A DNA stretch of 64,000 bases. Source: JADLGL01 sp050184415 (GTDB lineage Bacteria > Pseudomonadota > Alphaproteobacteria > Rhizobiales > Kaistiaceae). The translations under genes were made by a program, and so were the position numbers. A model generated the notes under the pieces. That model saw nothing but the letters and a program-made list of their open reading frames with translations, was not told the origin of the DNA and ran no database searches. Shown in pieces: positions 32,247 through 44,332 of this stretch. Positions within the stretch are counted from its first letter, which is position 1, and the number at the start of each line of letters is the position of its first letter. The stretch spans positions 1 to 64,000 of the forward strand of contig JBFXAJ010000016.1 in the NCBI GenBank assembly GCA_050184415.1. Reading direction: 5' to 3'.

Positions 32247-33992
32247 TCAGGCGATCCGCCGTTGTGGCACAGTCGCACCCTTCATGGCCTCGGCAAGGAT
32301 GGCCCTCGTCGCTTCCTCGGCAAGCTCGTCCGGCACGCCGACGCCGACGAGCACGCGCCGGGCCAGCGACAGGCTGCCCTCGAACGCCTCCGGCACCGCG
32401 GCGGTCGCGCCGAGCCCGGCGAGCCGACGCCCGTGGTCCGGGTCGCGGGCGCGGGCGTAGATCGCAACGTCCGGCCACGCGTCGCGGATCGCCTTGACGG
32501 CGAGGTCCACCTGCGCCGGCATGTCCGAGGTCAGCACGAAGGCTTTCGCCTTCGAGCCGCCGAGCTTCTCGAGGATCTCGAAACGGCTCGCATCGCCGAA
32601 ATAGACGTGCCTCCCCTCGGCCCGCGCGGCGGAAACGTTGTCCGGGTCGAGATCGAGCGCGACGTAAGGCACAGACGCCGCATCCAATGTCCGCGCCACC
32701 ATGGCGCCGACGCGGCCGAAACCGCCGATGACGACGTGGTCGGCCGTGTCGAGGGTCCCCGTCGGCGCCTGCTCCCCATGCTCCTCGACCCTGGCCCGCA
32801 TCCGCCGCGACAGCCGGGTGCCGAGCGGGCCGAGGATCGGCGTCAGCATCATCGAGATCGCGGCAACCGTCGTGACGAATCTGAGGTCCGCCGAGGTCAT
32901 GAGCCCTTCCTGCCGCGCCAGCGTGAAGAGGACGAACGCGAACTCGCCGGCGCCGGCGAGCAGGAAGCCGGCCTCGAGCGACTCCGGCGTCCGCAGTCCG
33001 AAGACGCGGCAGACGGCGAAGACGACGGCGAGTTTCACGACGATGAGCGCGACGACCGCGGCGAGGATCGGCAGGATCTCGGACGCGAGGAACGCGAAAT
33101 TGAGGCTCATGCCGACCGACATGAAGAAGAGGCCGAGGAGCAGCCCTTTGAAGGGCTCGATGTCGACCTCGATCTGGTGGCGATATTCGCTCGCGCCGAG
33201 GAGAAGCCCGCCGAGGAGCGCGCCGAGCGCCGGCGACAGGCCGACGGCGGAGGTGATCGCAGCCCCCGCCACCGCGACGAGGATGCCGATCGCGACCACG
33301 ATCTCGCGGCTCCCGGTCGATGCCGCGAGGCGCAGCAGCGGGTGGAGGAGGTAGCGGCCGAGAACGACGATGACGAGCACGGCGGCGATGGCGGTGCCGA
33401 TGCCGCGGAGCAGCGCGAGGGGGATCGATGTCTCGCCCTCCCCGGCAAGGACGCTGATCAGGATCACGCCGGGCACGACCATCAGGTCCTGCATCAGCAG
33501 GATGCCGAGCGTCGCCTTGCCGACATCCGCCGACAGCCGCCGCGCCTGGATCAGGAGCTGCAGGACGATCGCGGTGGATGAGAAGGCGAGACCGAGCCCG
33601 AAGACGATTGCCGCGTCGAGCGCGACCCCGAACGCCATCGCGACGCCGCCGATGGCAACGGTCGCCCCCAGCGTCTGTGCCGTCCCGGCGCCGAACACGT
33701 AGCGGCGCATCGCCCAGAGCCTCTGGAACGAGAGTTCGAGGCCGATCGTGAAGAGGAGGAACATCACGCCGAGCTGCGCGAACGGCTCGACGCGCTCCTC
33801 GTCAACGAACGTGATGTGGCGGAGCCAAGGCTGCTGGTCGACGAGGCTGCCGAGGCCGCCCGGCCCGAGCACGGCGCCGGCGATCAGGAAGGCCAGCACC
33901 GTGCCGATCCGGGCGCGGTAGAAGACCGGCACGATGATGCCGGCCGTCACGAGGAAGATCAGGAGATCGCGGGTCCAGCCGTCGAGATCCAT
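32247..33992 (-). CDS. CPA2 cation:proton antiporter with TrkA-N domain (KefB/KefC-like)
   Basis: 581 residues. The first about 385 residues hold 11-13 hydrophobic segments (start DLLIFLVTAGIIVPVFYRARIGTVLAFLIAGAVLGPGG) and the DLRFV-type loop; the C-terminal cytoplasmic part from about 410 is a nucleotide-binding TrkA-N domain (DHVVIGGFGRVGAMVARTLDAASVPYVALDLDPDNV). These antiporters export K+ in exchange for H+, often under glutathione control; the TrkA-C domain is not seen. It follows alaS by 16 bases on the same strand, probably in the same transcript. Confidence 0.9.
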   Translation of the reverse strand: MDLDGWTRDLLIFLVTAGIIVPVFYRARIGTVLAFLIAGAVLGPGGLGSLVDQQPWLRHITFVDEERVEPFAQLGVMFLLFTIGLELSFQRLWAMRRYVFGAGTAQTLGATVAIGGVAMAFGVALDAAIVFGLGLAFSSTAIVLQLLIQARRLSADVGKATLGILLMQDLMVVPGVILISVLAGEGETSIPLALLRGIGTAIAAVLVIVVLGRYLLHPLLRLAASTGSREIVVAIGILVAVAGAAITSAVGLSPALGALLGGLLLGASEYRHQIEVDIEPFKGLLLGLFFMSVGMSLNFAFLASEILPILAAVVALIVVKLAVVFAVCRVFGLRTPESLEAGFLLAGAGEFAFVLFTLARQEGLMTSADLRFVTTVAAISMMLTPILGPLGTRLSRRMRARVEEHGEQAPTGTLDTADHVVIGGFGRVGAMVARTLDAASVPYVALDLDPDNVSAARAEGRHVYFGDASRFEILEKLGGSKAKAFVLTSDMPAQVDLAVKAIRDAWPDVAIYARARDPDHGRRLAGLGATAAVPEAFEGSLSLARRVLVGVGVPDELAEEATRAILAEAMKGATVPQRRIA

Positions 33993-34008
33993 CCCGCGGC
34001 CCGGCGCG

Positions 34009-36666
<2,658 letters not shown>

Positions 36667-36787
36667 GGACACCCGACCGGCATCGCCGGGCGGCCAAACC
36701 CGCACCGAACCTGCGGGACCTACCGTTTCCGACGGGCGTATTTAGCCTTCGGCCCTACGCGGCGCAACGGCCGCAGACGCCGCATTA

Positions 36788-37219
36788 TCAACCGCTTGCG
36801 GAGCCAAGCTTGACGCCGCCATCCGGTCCGATGGTCCAGAACGGATTGTGCGCCACCTCCCAGAGATGGCCGTCCGGGTCGGAGAAGTATCCGGAGTAGC
36901 CGCCCCAGGGCGTAGCGGCCGCCGGCTTCGCGATGACCGCGCCCGCGGCCGCCGCTTCCGTCAGCACCGCATCGACTTCGGCGCGGTCGCGCGTGTTGTG
37001 AGCGAGCGCGATGCCACGAAAGCCGGAGCCTTCCGAGGACACGCCCGCGTCTTCCGCGAGCTGGTCACGGCTCCACAGCGCAATGACCATTCCCGGCGCC
37101 TGGAAGAACGCGACGCCTTCGTCCGCGTTCGAGCGCCGCCAGCCGAGCGCCTCGTAGAAGCGGACGGCGCGGCCGAGATCGGCCACGCCGAGCGTCACGA
37201 GGCTGAGGCGTTGCTCCAT
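36788..37219 (-). CDS. VOC family (glyoxalase/bleomycin-resistance) protein
   Basis: 143 residues forming one VOC unit: MEQRLSLVTLGVADLGRAVRFYEALGWRRSN start, then EGVAFFQAPGMVIALW and a C-terminal YSGYFSDPDGHLWEVAHNPF with the metal-ligand Glu. Function varies widely in the family; no substrate can be assigned. It lies between recA and alaS on the same strand, 20 bases after the recA stop and about 120 bases before alaS. Confidence 0.87.
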   Translation of the reverse strand: MEQRLSLVTLGVADLGRAVRFYEALGWRRSNADEGVAFFQAPGMVIALWSRDQLAEDAGVSSEGSGFRGIALAHNTRDRAEVDAVLTEAAAAGAVIAKPAAATPWGGYSGYFSDPDGHLWEVAHNPFWTIGPDGGVKLGSASG

Positions 37220-37239
37220 GGCGTCACCCCTCCTGACGA

Positions 37240-38316
<1,077 letters not shown>

Positions 38317-38375
38317 TGCCGCGCTCCTTATTCCACAATGCCTCGGGACGACGCCAGTGCTCGCGTGAGTCGTTT

Positions 38376-38390
38376 GTACTTATTTTGTTC
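38376..38390 (-). promoter_or_regulatory. LexA-box-like site upstream of recA
   Basis: On the plus strand GTAC-N7-GTTC (N7 = TTATTTT), one base away from the alphaproteobacterial consensus GTTC-N7-GTTC. It lies 60-74 bases before the recA start in an AT-rich tract, a normal position. Confidence 0.5.
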
Positions 38391-38481
38391 TCGCTCCGCA
38401 AGAGGAGAACGCGACCTTCCCAATCGCTGTCGACGGTCCGGGGCGACGCCGGTAAGGTGCCGGCGCACAGGAAGGACCCGC

Positions 38482-38766
38482 ATGACCGACGAGCAACCGA
38501 AGGACGAACGCCTCCGCGACAGCGAGGTCGCGATCGTCGACGCCCTCAAGATGATGATGGAGATCCTCGTCGCGACCGGAACGGTCAAGCCGAACGTCTT
38601 CGAGAAGGTGTTCGCCCTTCAGCGCGACAATTACATCGCCAAGGACATGCCGAACGCCGCCGTCATCATGGAGGTCCTGCGCGGCTTCGCCGCCAAGCCG
38701 ATCGCGGCGCCCGGCGGCAATGCCGGCCGCGAGGAACTCGACAAGCCGCCGCAGGGGTCGGCCTGA
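38482..38766 (+). CDS. Small conserved-looking hypothetical protein
   Basis: 94 residues from ATG 38482, with GGAAGGA five to seven bases upstream. No signal peptide or membrane helix; central part EVAIVDALKMMMEILVATGTVKPNVFEKVFALQRDNYIAKDMPNAAVIM reads as amphipathic helices and the ends are charged. I do not recognise a family. It is divergent from recA (promoter region shared, so possibly SOS-responsive) and convergent with cckA. Confidence 0.7.
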   Translation: MTDEQPKDERLRDSEVAIVDALKMMMEILVATGTVKPNVFEKVFALQRDNYIAKDMPNAAVIMEVLRGFAAKPIAAPGGNAGREELDKPPQGSA

Positions 38767-38774
38767 ACGGCCGC

Positions 38775-41345
38775 TCACAACGGCCGCGAGAGCGTCTCCT
38801 TCACCGCGGTGGCGAGTTGCTTCAGCGAGAACGGCTTCGGCAGGAAGCCGAAGGTCTCGCCTGCCGGGAGGTTCCTCTTGAAGGCGTCCTCGGCGTAGCC
38901 CGACACGAAGATGATGCGAAGGTCCGGCCGGGTCTGGCGAAGCTCACGGAGAAGGGTCGGGCCGTCCATTTCCGGCATCACGACGTCCGAGACGACGAGG
39001 TCTATCTCGCCGCCGACGCGGGCCATGACCTCGAGGGCCTCGACGCCCGAGGCGGCGGTCTCGACCAGGTAGCCCCGGCTCTTCAGCGCGCGCGCCGCAA
39101 AAGCGCGCACCGCCTCCTCGTCCTCGACAAGGAGAATCCGCGCCGAGCCGGTGAGATCGGTCGGCTCGGCTGGCTTCTGGTCGCCGGGGCCTGCCCCCTC
39201 GGCAGCAGTCGCCGCTTCCTCGACGTGACGCGGCAGGAAGATGCGGAAAATCGTGCCGCGACCCATCTCGGTGTCGAAGAAGATGTAGCCGCCGGTCTGC
39301 TGGACGATGCCGTACACGGTCGAGAGCCCGAGGCCGGTCCCCTTCCCGACATCCTTGGTCGAGAAGAAGGGCTCGAAGATCTTGCCCCGGTTCTCGGGGG
39401 CGATGCCGGTGCCGGTATCTTCGAACTCGGCGAGGACGTAGTCGCCTTCCGGGAGGCCGGAATGGCCGAAGCCGCGCACGGCACGGGCGTCGACGTTACG
39501 GGTCCGGATGGTCAGCGTACCGCCGCCGGGCATCGCGTCCCGGGCATTGACCGCAAGGTTGATCCCGACCTGCTCGAACTGGTTGACGTCGGCCTTCACC
39601 GACCAAAGGTCGCGGCCGTGGACGAGCTGGAGCTTCACGTTCTCGCCGAGGAGGCGCTGGAGGAGAATCGAGAGGTCGGAGAGGACGTCGTTGAGCGCGA
39701 TGACCTGCGGCCTCAGCGTCTGGCGGCGCGAGAAGGCAAGCAGTTGCCGGACCAGGCTCGCCGCCCTGTTCGCGTTCTGCTTGATGTTCATGATGTCCTG
39801 AAAGGACGGATCGCTCGGCCGGTGGTTGGCGAGGAGAAGGTCCGAGAAGCCGATGATCGCCGTCAGGACATTGTTGAAGTCATGGGCGACGCCGCCGGCG
39901 AGCTGGCCGACGGCCTGCATCTTCTGGCTCTGCGCGAACTGGACCTCGAGCGCCCGCTGGTCGGTGGTCTCGAGGGCATAGACGACCGACACGATGTCCG
40001 CCTCATCACCCTCGGCGACGGCGGTGACGTAGAAGCGGGCGCTGCGGTCCGCCGGCCCGGCAATGGCGAGATCGACGGGCGCCACCTCGCCTTCGTTCCG
40101 CCCGGCGCGCGCGATCGCATCCGAAAGCGCCGGCCGGTCGCCCTCGCGGACGAGATCGGCTACGGGCCGCTTGCCCGGCGCCTGGCCGAGCGCCGCCGCG
40201 AAGAGCCGGGCGAAGGGCGCGTTGGTTCGGACGATTCGCCCGCTTGCGTCGATCGCGGCGATCGCGATCGGCGTGTTGTTGAAGAAGCGGGCGAACCGGA
40301 CTTCGGCGACGCGGGCCGCCTCGTCGATGTCTTCGCCCCGGCTCCGGTTCAGAACGATGGTCCGGGTTGCGCCCGGCGCGCCGTCGGACCCCAGCGCAAC
40401 GCGGTGGAGGAGGCGCGCCGGCAGGCTCTGCCCGCTCGCCGTGACGAGATCGAGATCGACGGTCGTGGTGCGACCCTCCTCGCCCAATGCGGCCGTCGAC
40501 GGCAGCAGCGCCGCACCGGCGCCGCGGGCGAGGTCGCGAAGGAGAAGCGATCCCGGCACGAAGCGGGTGAGGTCGATGCCGAGCCAGTCGGCGAGCGTCG
40601 CGTTGAGGTAGACGATCCGCCCGTCGGCTTCCGCAGAGAAGAAGCCGACCGGCGCGTGGTCGAGATAGTCGATCGCGTGCTGCAGCTCGAGGAAGACGTT
40701 CTCCTGCCGCCGCCGCTCGTCGGTCACGTCGGACACGCGCCAGACGGTGAACGACCCGTCGCGGTCCGCGACCTCCATCGACCGCACCGCAATGCGATAC
40801 CAGCGGCCGCCCACGCTCATGCCGTCGAGCGCGACCGGCATCCGCACCTCTTCGGCGGCCTCGACGCCGTCCCGCGCCGCCTGGGCGAGCCGGTAGATGG
40901 CATCGGCGGCGCCGGGCTCGCCGGCGAAGACGCGCTCAACGGCGCGGAGGTCGCTCTCGTCCGCGGCGCCGAGAAGGTCGGCATAGGCCCGGTTGGCGAA
41001 GATCATCCGGCCGTCGCCGTCGGCGATGACGATGCCTTCGGTCTGGGTGTCGAGAAACGCCTCCGCGACCGGGTTGGCGTTGCCACCGCCGGCAATGCGG
41101 AGGAGACCGATCGCCCAGGCAAAGAGGGCAACGATGCCGACGACGGCGAGGAGGCCAAGGAGGCCGAGGACGACCGGCTCGGCGCCCTCTCCGGGCCAGA
41201 GGGCCAGGGCAATCGCGGCGACGAGGATCGCACCGGCGAGGAGGACCAGCCGGACCCCGCCCGCGAACCGTTCCGTTCGGTCGACGACAGGGGCTGCGCC
41301 CGCTTCGTTGCTCGCCTGGTCGCCCATCGCCAGCCGTTCCGTCAC
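38775..41345 (-). CDS. cckA: Hybrid sensor histidine kinase CckA
   Basis: About 856 residues; GTG 41345 has GAGGGGG close upstream, ATG 41327 is an alternative. Two membrane helices (about 27-52 and 57-84), then PAS-like repeats (NPVAEAFLDTQTEGIVIADGDGRMIFANRAYADLL, VGFFSAEADGRIVYLNATLADWLG), then a HisKA with QLAGGVAHDFNNVLTAIIGFSDLLL, ATPase NLAVNARDAMPGGG / GTGLGLSTVYGIV, and a C-terminal receiver (ILLVEDEEAVRAF, Asp in DLVVSDVVMPEMDG, Lys in LPKPF). This is the CckA architecture, which phosphorelays through ChpT to CtrA and CpdR for cell-cycle and polarity control. Two perfect CtrA boxes nearby fit. Confidence 0.93.
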   Translation of the reverse strand: MTERLAMGDQASNEAGAAPVVDRTERFAGGVRLVLLAGAILVAAIALALWPGEGAEPVVLGLLGLLAVVGIVALFAWAIGLLRIAGGGNANPVAEAFLDTQTEGIVIADGDGRMIFANRAYADLLGAADESDLRAVERVFAGEPGAADAIYRLAQAARDGVEAAEEVRMPVALDGMSVGGRWYRIAVRSMEVADRDGSFTVWRVSDVTDERRRQENVFLELQHAIDYLDHAPVGFFSAEADGRIVYLNATLADWLGIDLTRFVPGSLLLRDLARGAGAALLPSTAALGEEGRTTTVDLDLVTASGQSLPARLLHRVALGSDGAPGATRTIVLNRSRGEDIDEAARVAEVRFARFFNNTPIAIAAIDASGRIVRTNAPFARLFAAALGQAPGKRPVADLVREGDRPALSDAIARAGRNEGEVAPVDLAIAGPADRSARFYVTAVAEGDEADIVSVVYALETTDQRALEVQFAQSQKMQAVGQLAGGVAHDFNNVLTAIIGFSDLLLANHRPSDPSFQDIMNIKQNANRAASLVRQLLAFSRRQTLRPQVIALNDVLSDLSILLQRLLGENVKLQLVHGRDLWSVKADVNQFEQVGINLAVNARDAMPGGGTLTIRTRNVDARAVRGFGHSGLPEGDYVLAEFEDTGTGIAPENRGKIFEPFFSTKDVGKGTGLGLSTVYGIVQQTGGYIFFDTEMGRGTIFRIFLPRHVEEAATAAEGAGPGDQKPAEPTDLTGSARILLVEDEEAVRAFAARALKSRGYLVETAASGVEALEVMARVGGEIDLVVSDVVMPEMDGPTLLRELRQTRPDLRIIFVSGYAEDAFKRNLPAGETFGFLPKPFSLKQLATAVKETLSRPL

Positions 41346-41506
41346 CGCCCCCTCTTGATCATCCGAGATTCGTGCGACGGCACTATCCCATGTCGGCGGC
41401 GCCGGCCCTACAGTGCGCCCTTGCAAACGCAACGAAAATCATGCGTCTCCGTTGACGGCGGGCGCCAGCCGATCAGAATCAGTGTTCCGTAACATCGGAT
41501 AACGCC

Positions 41507-42517
41507 ATGGACGTTCTTGGGCCAATCATCGGCGAGACGGCTGCTCGGATCGTGATCCTGGCAGCGGTGCTGCTTCTGATCGCCGCGCTGACCCTCCTCC
41601 TGGTAGGCCTTGCGCTCCGGATCTTCCGCGGCCGCAGCTTCGGGTTGCGCGGCAGCCGCAACCGGGCGCCGCGGCTCTCGGTGCCGGACGTGCTGCCGGT
41701 CGATTCCCGGCGCAAGCTCATCCTCGTCCGCCGCGATACCGTGGAGCATCTCCTCCTGATCGGCGGCGCGACCGACCTCGTGATCGAACAGGCGATCCAG
41801 CGGAACGTCCAGCCCGCGCAGCGCGGCCGTCCGCCGGCTCAGGGGGCACGCGAAGGCGCCGCGCCTCAGAACGGGCCGCCCGCCCCGGCGCCGACCGGCG
41901 CGCCTCCGGCCGGCCGGCCCGGACCCCGCCCTTCCCCCGTCAACCCCGCGGCACGGCCGGGCACTCCGCCGGCGCAGCGGCCCCCAAGCCGTCCGACCCC
42001 GGTCCCGCTCCGCCCGGTGGAAGCGGCGAACACACCGGGCGAGCCGGCCGCGACGTCATCGGCGTCGGTCGTCCCGCTCGGTATTGCCGCGCCGCCGCGC
42101 CCGAGCCGGATGCAGCCGCCGCCGGCCGCGCCGATCGTCGGCGCCGGCACGGCCCTGACCGCGCCCGCCCGCCCCACACCGGCGGCCGGCAACAGCGATA
42201 CGCCCCCGACCAGCCTGGCTCGGACCGATGGCGCGGCCGCCGACGCCGCCCCGATCGTCACAGTCACGCCGGACGATGCCGTCTTGCCGGCCGAGACCGC
42301 GCGGACCATCGAGGCCGAGATGGCAGCCCTCGTGCCGCCCGTGGTGGAGAGGACCGAGGATCAGGTCAAGCCGGCAGACGCCGCCCCGACGCCGGTCGCG
42401 GAGGAGCCGATCGTCCCGACCGAGAGCGACGCGGAAGCGCGCGAGCGCGCCGAGCGGCTCTCGTCGCGCGAGAGCGACATGGCCGAGCTGCTCGGGGAAA
42501 TCTTCGGAAAGAAGTAG
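41507..42517 (+). CDS. fliO: FliO-like flagellar biosynthesis protein
   Basis: 336 residues. An N-terminal membrane helix (ARIVILAAVLLLIAALTLLLVGLALRIF) is followed by the short FliO fold (RNRAPRLSVPDVLPVDSRRKLILVRRDTVEHLLLIGGATDLVIEQAI), then about 230 residues of Pro/Ala-rich linker and an acidic C-terminus. Such long tails are common in Hyphomicrobiales FliO-like proteins next to cckA and dksA. FliO assists the flagellar export gate, but the assignment rests on the short N-terminal part. Confidence 0.7.
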   Translation: MDVLGPIIGETAARIVILAAVLLLIAALTLLLVGLALRIFRGRSFGLRGSRNRAPRLSVPDVLPVDSRRKLILVRRDTVEHLLLIGGATDLVIEQAIQRNVQPAQRGRPPAQGAREGAAPQNGPPAPAPTGAPPAGRPGPRPSPVNPAARPGTPPAQRPPSRPTPVPLRPVEAANTPGEPAATSSASVVPLGIAAPPRPSRMQPPPAAPIVGAGTALTAPARPTPAAGNSDTPPTSLARTDGAAADAAPIVTVTPDDAVLPAETARTIEAEMAALVPPVVERTEDQVKPADAAPTPVAEEPIVPTESDAEARERAERLSSRESDMAELLGEIFGKK

Positions 42518-42553
42518 GCCGAGGCCCGACCGGGCCCCGGCGACGCGGGATAC

Positions 42554-42973
42554 TCAGTCGTCCCGGTAGACGCGCTCGCGGCGCTCGTGCCGTTCCTGCG
42601 CCTCGATCGACAGCGTGGCGATCGGGCGGGCGTCAAGGCGCTTGAGGCCGATCGGCTCCCCCGTCTCTTCGCAGTAGCCATAGGTGCCGCCGTCGATCCG
42701 CAGGAGCGCGGCGTCGATCTTGGCGATCAGCTTGCGCTGCCGGTCGCGCGCCCGGAGCTCGATCGCGCGGTCGGTCTCCGAGGACGCGCGGTCGGCGAGG
42801 TCGGGATGGTTCTGATTCTCGTCCTGGAGATGCTGCAGCGTCTCGCGGGCTTCGCGGAGGATATCGTCCTTCCACCGCAGGAGCTTTGCTCTGAAGTACT
42901 CCCGCTGCCGCTCGTTCATGAAGGGCTCGGATTCGTCTGGCCGGTAGAGGTCGTCCAGGCTTGCTGTGGACAT
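42554..42973 (-). CDS. dksA: RNA polymerase-binding transcription factor DksA
   Basis: 139 residues from ATG 42973, with AGGAAG upstream. Coiled-coil MNERQREYFRAKLLRWKDDILREARETLQHLQDENQNHPDLADRASSETDRAIELRARDRQRKLIAKIDAALLRI, then GGTYGYCEETGEPIGLKRLDARPIATLSIEAQERHERRERVYRDD. Only one Cys of the four zinc ligands remains, the usual state in alphaproteobacteria. The acidic coiled-coil tip (DRASSETDRA) matches the ppGpp-cofactor loop. Controls rRNA and amino-acid promoters with ppGpp. Confidence 0.93.
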   Translation of the reverse strand: MSTASLDDLYRPDESEPFMNERQREYFRAKLLRWKDDILREARETLQHLQDENQNHPDLADRASSETDRAIELRARDRQRKLIAKIDAALLRIDGGTYGYCEETGEPIGLKRLDARPIATLSIEAQERHERRERVYRDD

Positions 42974-43120
42974 AGACACTTCCTGCTGGGTTCCGAAAGC
43001 GCGCGGAATATAGCTACGAGGCCATAACCGGACAATGGCACCTGCGTGGCGGATTCCGTCACGATTTCATGTGCATTCCGAATGCGTTGTCCGAATCGCC
43101 GCCTCCTCCGGCGCTCATGG

Positions 43121-43135
43121 TTAAGTGCTCTTTAA
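43121..43135. promoter_or_regulatory. CtrA box upstream of the FlgN-like gene
   Basis: Exact TTAA-GTGCTCT-TTAA, the CtrA consensus TTAA-N7-TTAA, 120 bases before the gene's ATG. TTAA is rare in this GC-rich window. CtrA drives flagellar genes in alphaproteobacteria, which fits the flanking genes. Confidence 0.65.
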
Positions 43136-43254
43136 GGCGCTTGGCCCATTCTGGGAATTGCCTTTTCGCATGGCTGCCGCTCAGCCCCCCGGTGCGGCGT
43201 CAGCAGAGGGCGCTGCGGCGACCGATCGCCGCGAAGGACGAGAAGGAGCCGGCC

Positions 43255-43683
43255 ATGACTTCCGACACGCATGCCAAGCATCGCACCGAGAGCGCTTCCG
43301 AACGCCGCATCCGCGAGGCCGCGGAGACCCTCTGCCTCGCGATCGAGCGGCGGATGGACGAACTGATCCACCTCGTGGACGAGGAGACCGCCCTCGTCCG
43401 CGAGGGCAAGGTGTTCGCGCTCAAGCTGCTCGAGCCGCGCAAGAAGGTCGCCGCCCGCGAGTTCATCGCCGGCCTCGAATCGGTGAAGAAGATCCGCGAG
43501 GCGCTTGAGCGCCGCGCGCCGGAGGCGATGCACCATCTCCGCCAGCGTCACGCGGAATTCCGGTCGATGCTCCAGATCAGCCTTGGCGCCCTCGCTGCCG
43601 CGAAGGGGGCTTCCGAGGACATGCTGGAGCAGCTCGCGGGCCACAATACGGTCCAGCGCGACCATCATCCGCACGCCGCCTGA
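43255..43683 (+). CDS. FlgN-like flagellar chaperone (tentative)
   Basis: 142 residues from ATG 43255, with AAGGAG upstream. All-helical: RIREAAETLCLAIERRMDELIHLVDEETALVREGKVFALKLLEPRKKVAAREFIAGLESVKKIREALE, which follows the FlgN pattern (ExxxLxxEtxaLxxGkxxaL) for chaperones of hook-filament junction proteins. The His-rich end (RDHHPHAA) is unusual. A CtrA box precedes it and fliO is a near neighbour. Family assignment is from the helical pattern only. Confidence 0.6.
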   Translation: MTSDTHAKHRTESASERRIREAAETLCLAIERRMDELIHLVDEETALVREGKVFALKLLEPRKKVAAREFIAGLESVKKIREALERRAPEAMHHLRQRHAEFRSMLQISLGALAAAKGASEDMLEQLAGHNTVQRDHHPHAA

Positions 43684-43770
43684 GGACAACGCCCCGGCGA
43701 CACCACGCCCTCTCGCGGTTCCCTGCGAACGGCTCTAGAGTTCCGGCCTCCGATGAACTGAGGGCGCTAT

Positions 43771-44310
43771 ATGCGTCGCCTCCTTCTCCTCCGCCATGCG
43801 AAGGCGGCGGCAGGCGAACCTGACATCGACCGGCCTTTGACGAGCCAGGGCCGCCGCGCCGCTGCCCTCGTCGGGGAGCATCTCGCCAAGCACGAGCTGC
43901 TGCCGGATCGCATCCTCTGCTCGTCCTCGCGGCGGACGCGGGAGACGTTCGCGGCTCTCGTTGCGCATCTCAGAGCCGATACCGACGTGAAGCTGAGCCG
44001 GCTCCTCTACGAGGCCGGCAACGGGCACTATCTCGACCAGATCGGCCGGTACGGCGCCACCGCCCAGACCCTCCTGGTCGTCGGGCATAATCCGGCGATG
44101 CAGGAGACGGCGGCCCTTCTCATCGGGGCCGGCAACACCGATCTAAGGGACGAGGTCGCCAACCGTTTTCCGACGGCTGGCCTTGCGGTCATCGATTTCG
44201 ACCGCGCCAAGTGGGACGACATCGCACCTCGGTCGGGCCGCATCGTGGCGTTCTTCAGGCCGCGCGATCTCGAGATCGTCGGCGGTGAGAAGGGCGGCGC
44301 GGAAGCCTGA
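43771..44310 (+). CDS. sixA: SixA-type histidine phosphatase
   Basis: 179 residues. Histidine phosphatase fold: LLLLRHAKAAAGEPDIDRPLTSQGRRAAALVGEHL with the catalytic RH, LCSSSRRTRETF, and VVGHNPAMQETAALL with the second catalytic His. SixA-family enzymes dephosphorylate phosphohistidine, for example on phosphotransfer domains or the nitrogen PTS. It lies 22 bases upstream of the ycjX-like gene. Confidence 0.85.
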   Translation: MRRLLLLRHAKAAAGEPDIDRPLTSQGRRAAALVGEHLAKHELLPDRILCSSSRRTRETFAALVAHLRADTDVKLSRLLYEAGNGHYLDQIGRYGATAQTLLVVGHNPAMQETAALLIGAGNTDLRDEVANRFPTAGLAVIDFDRAKWDDIAPRSGRIVAFFRPRDLEIVGGEKGGAEA

Positions 44311-44332
44311 CCGCGCACGCTGAAGAGGGACT

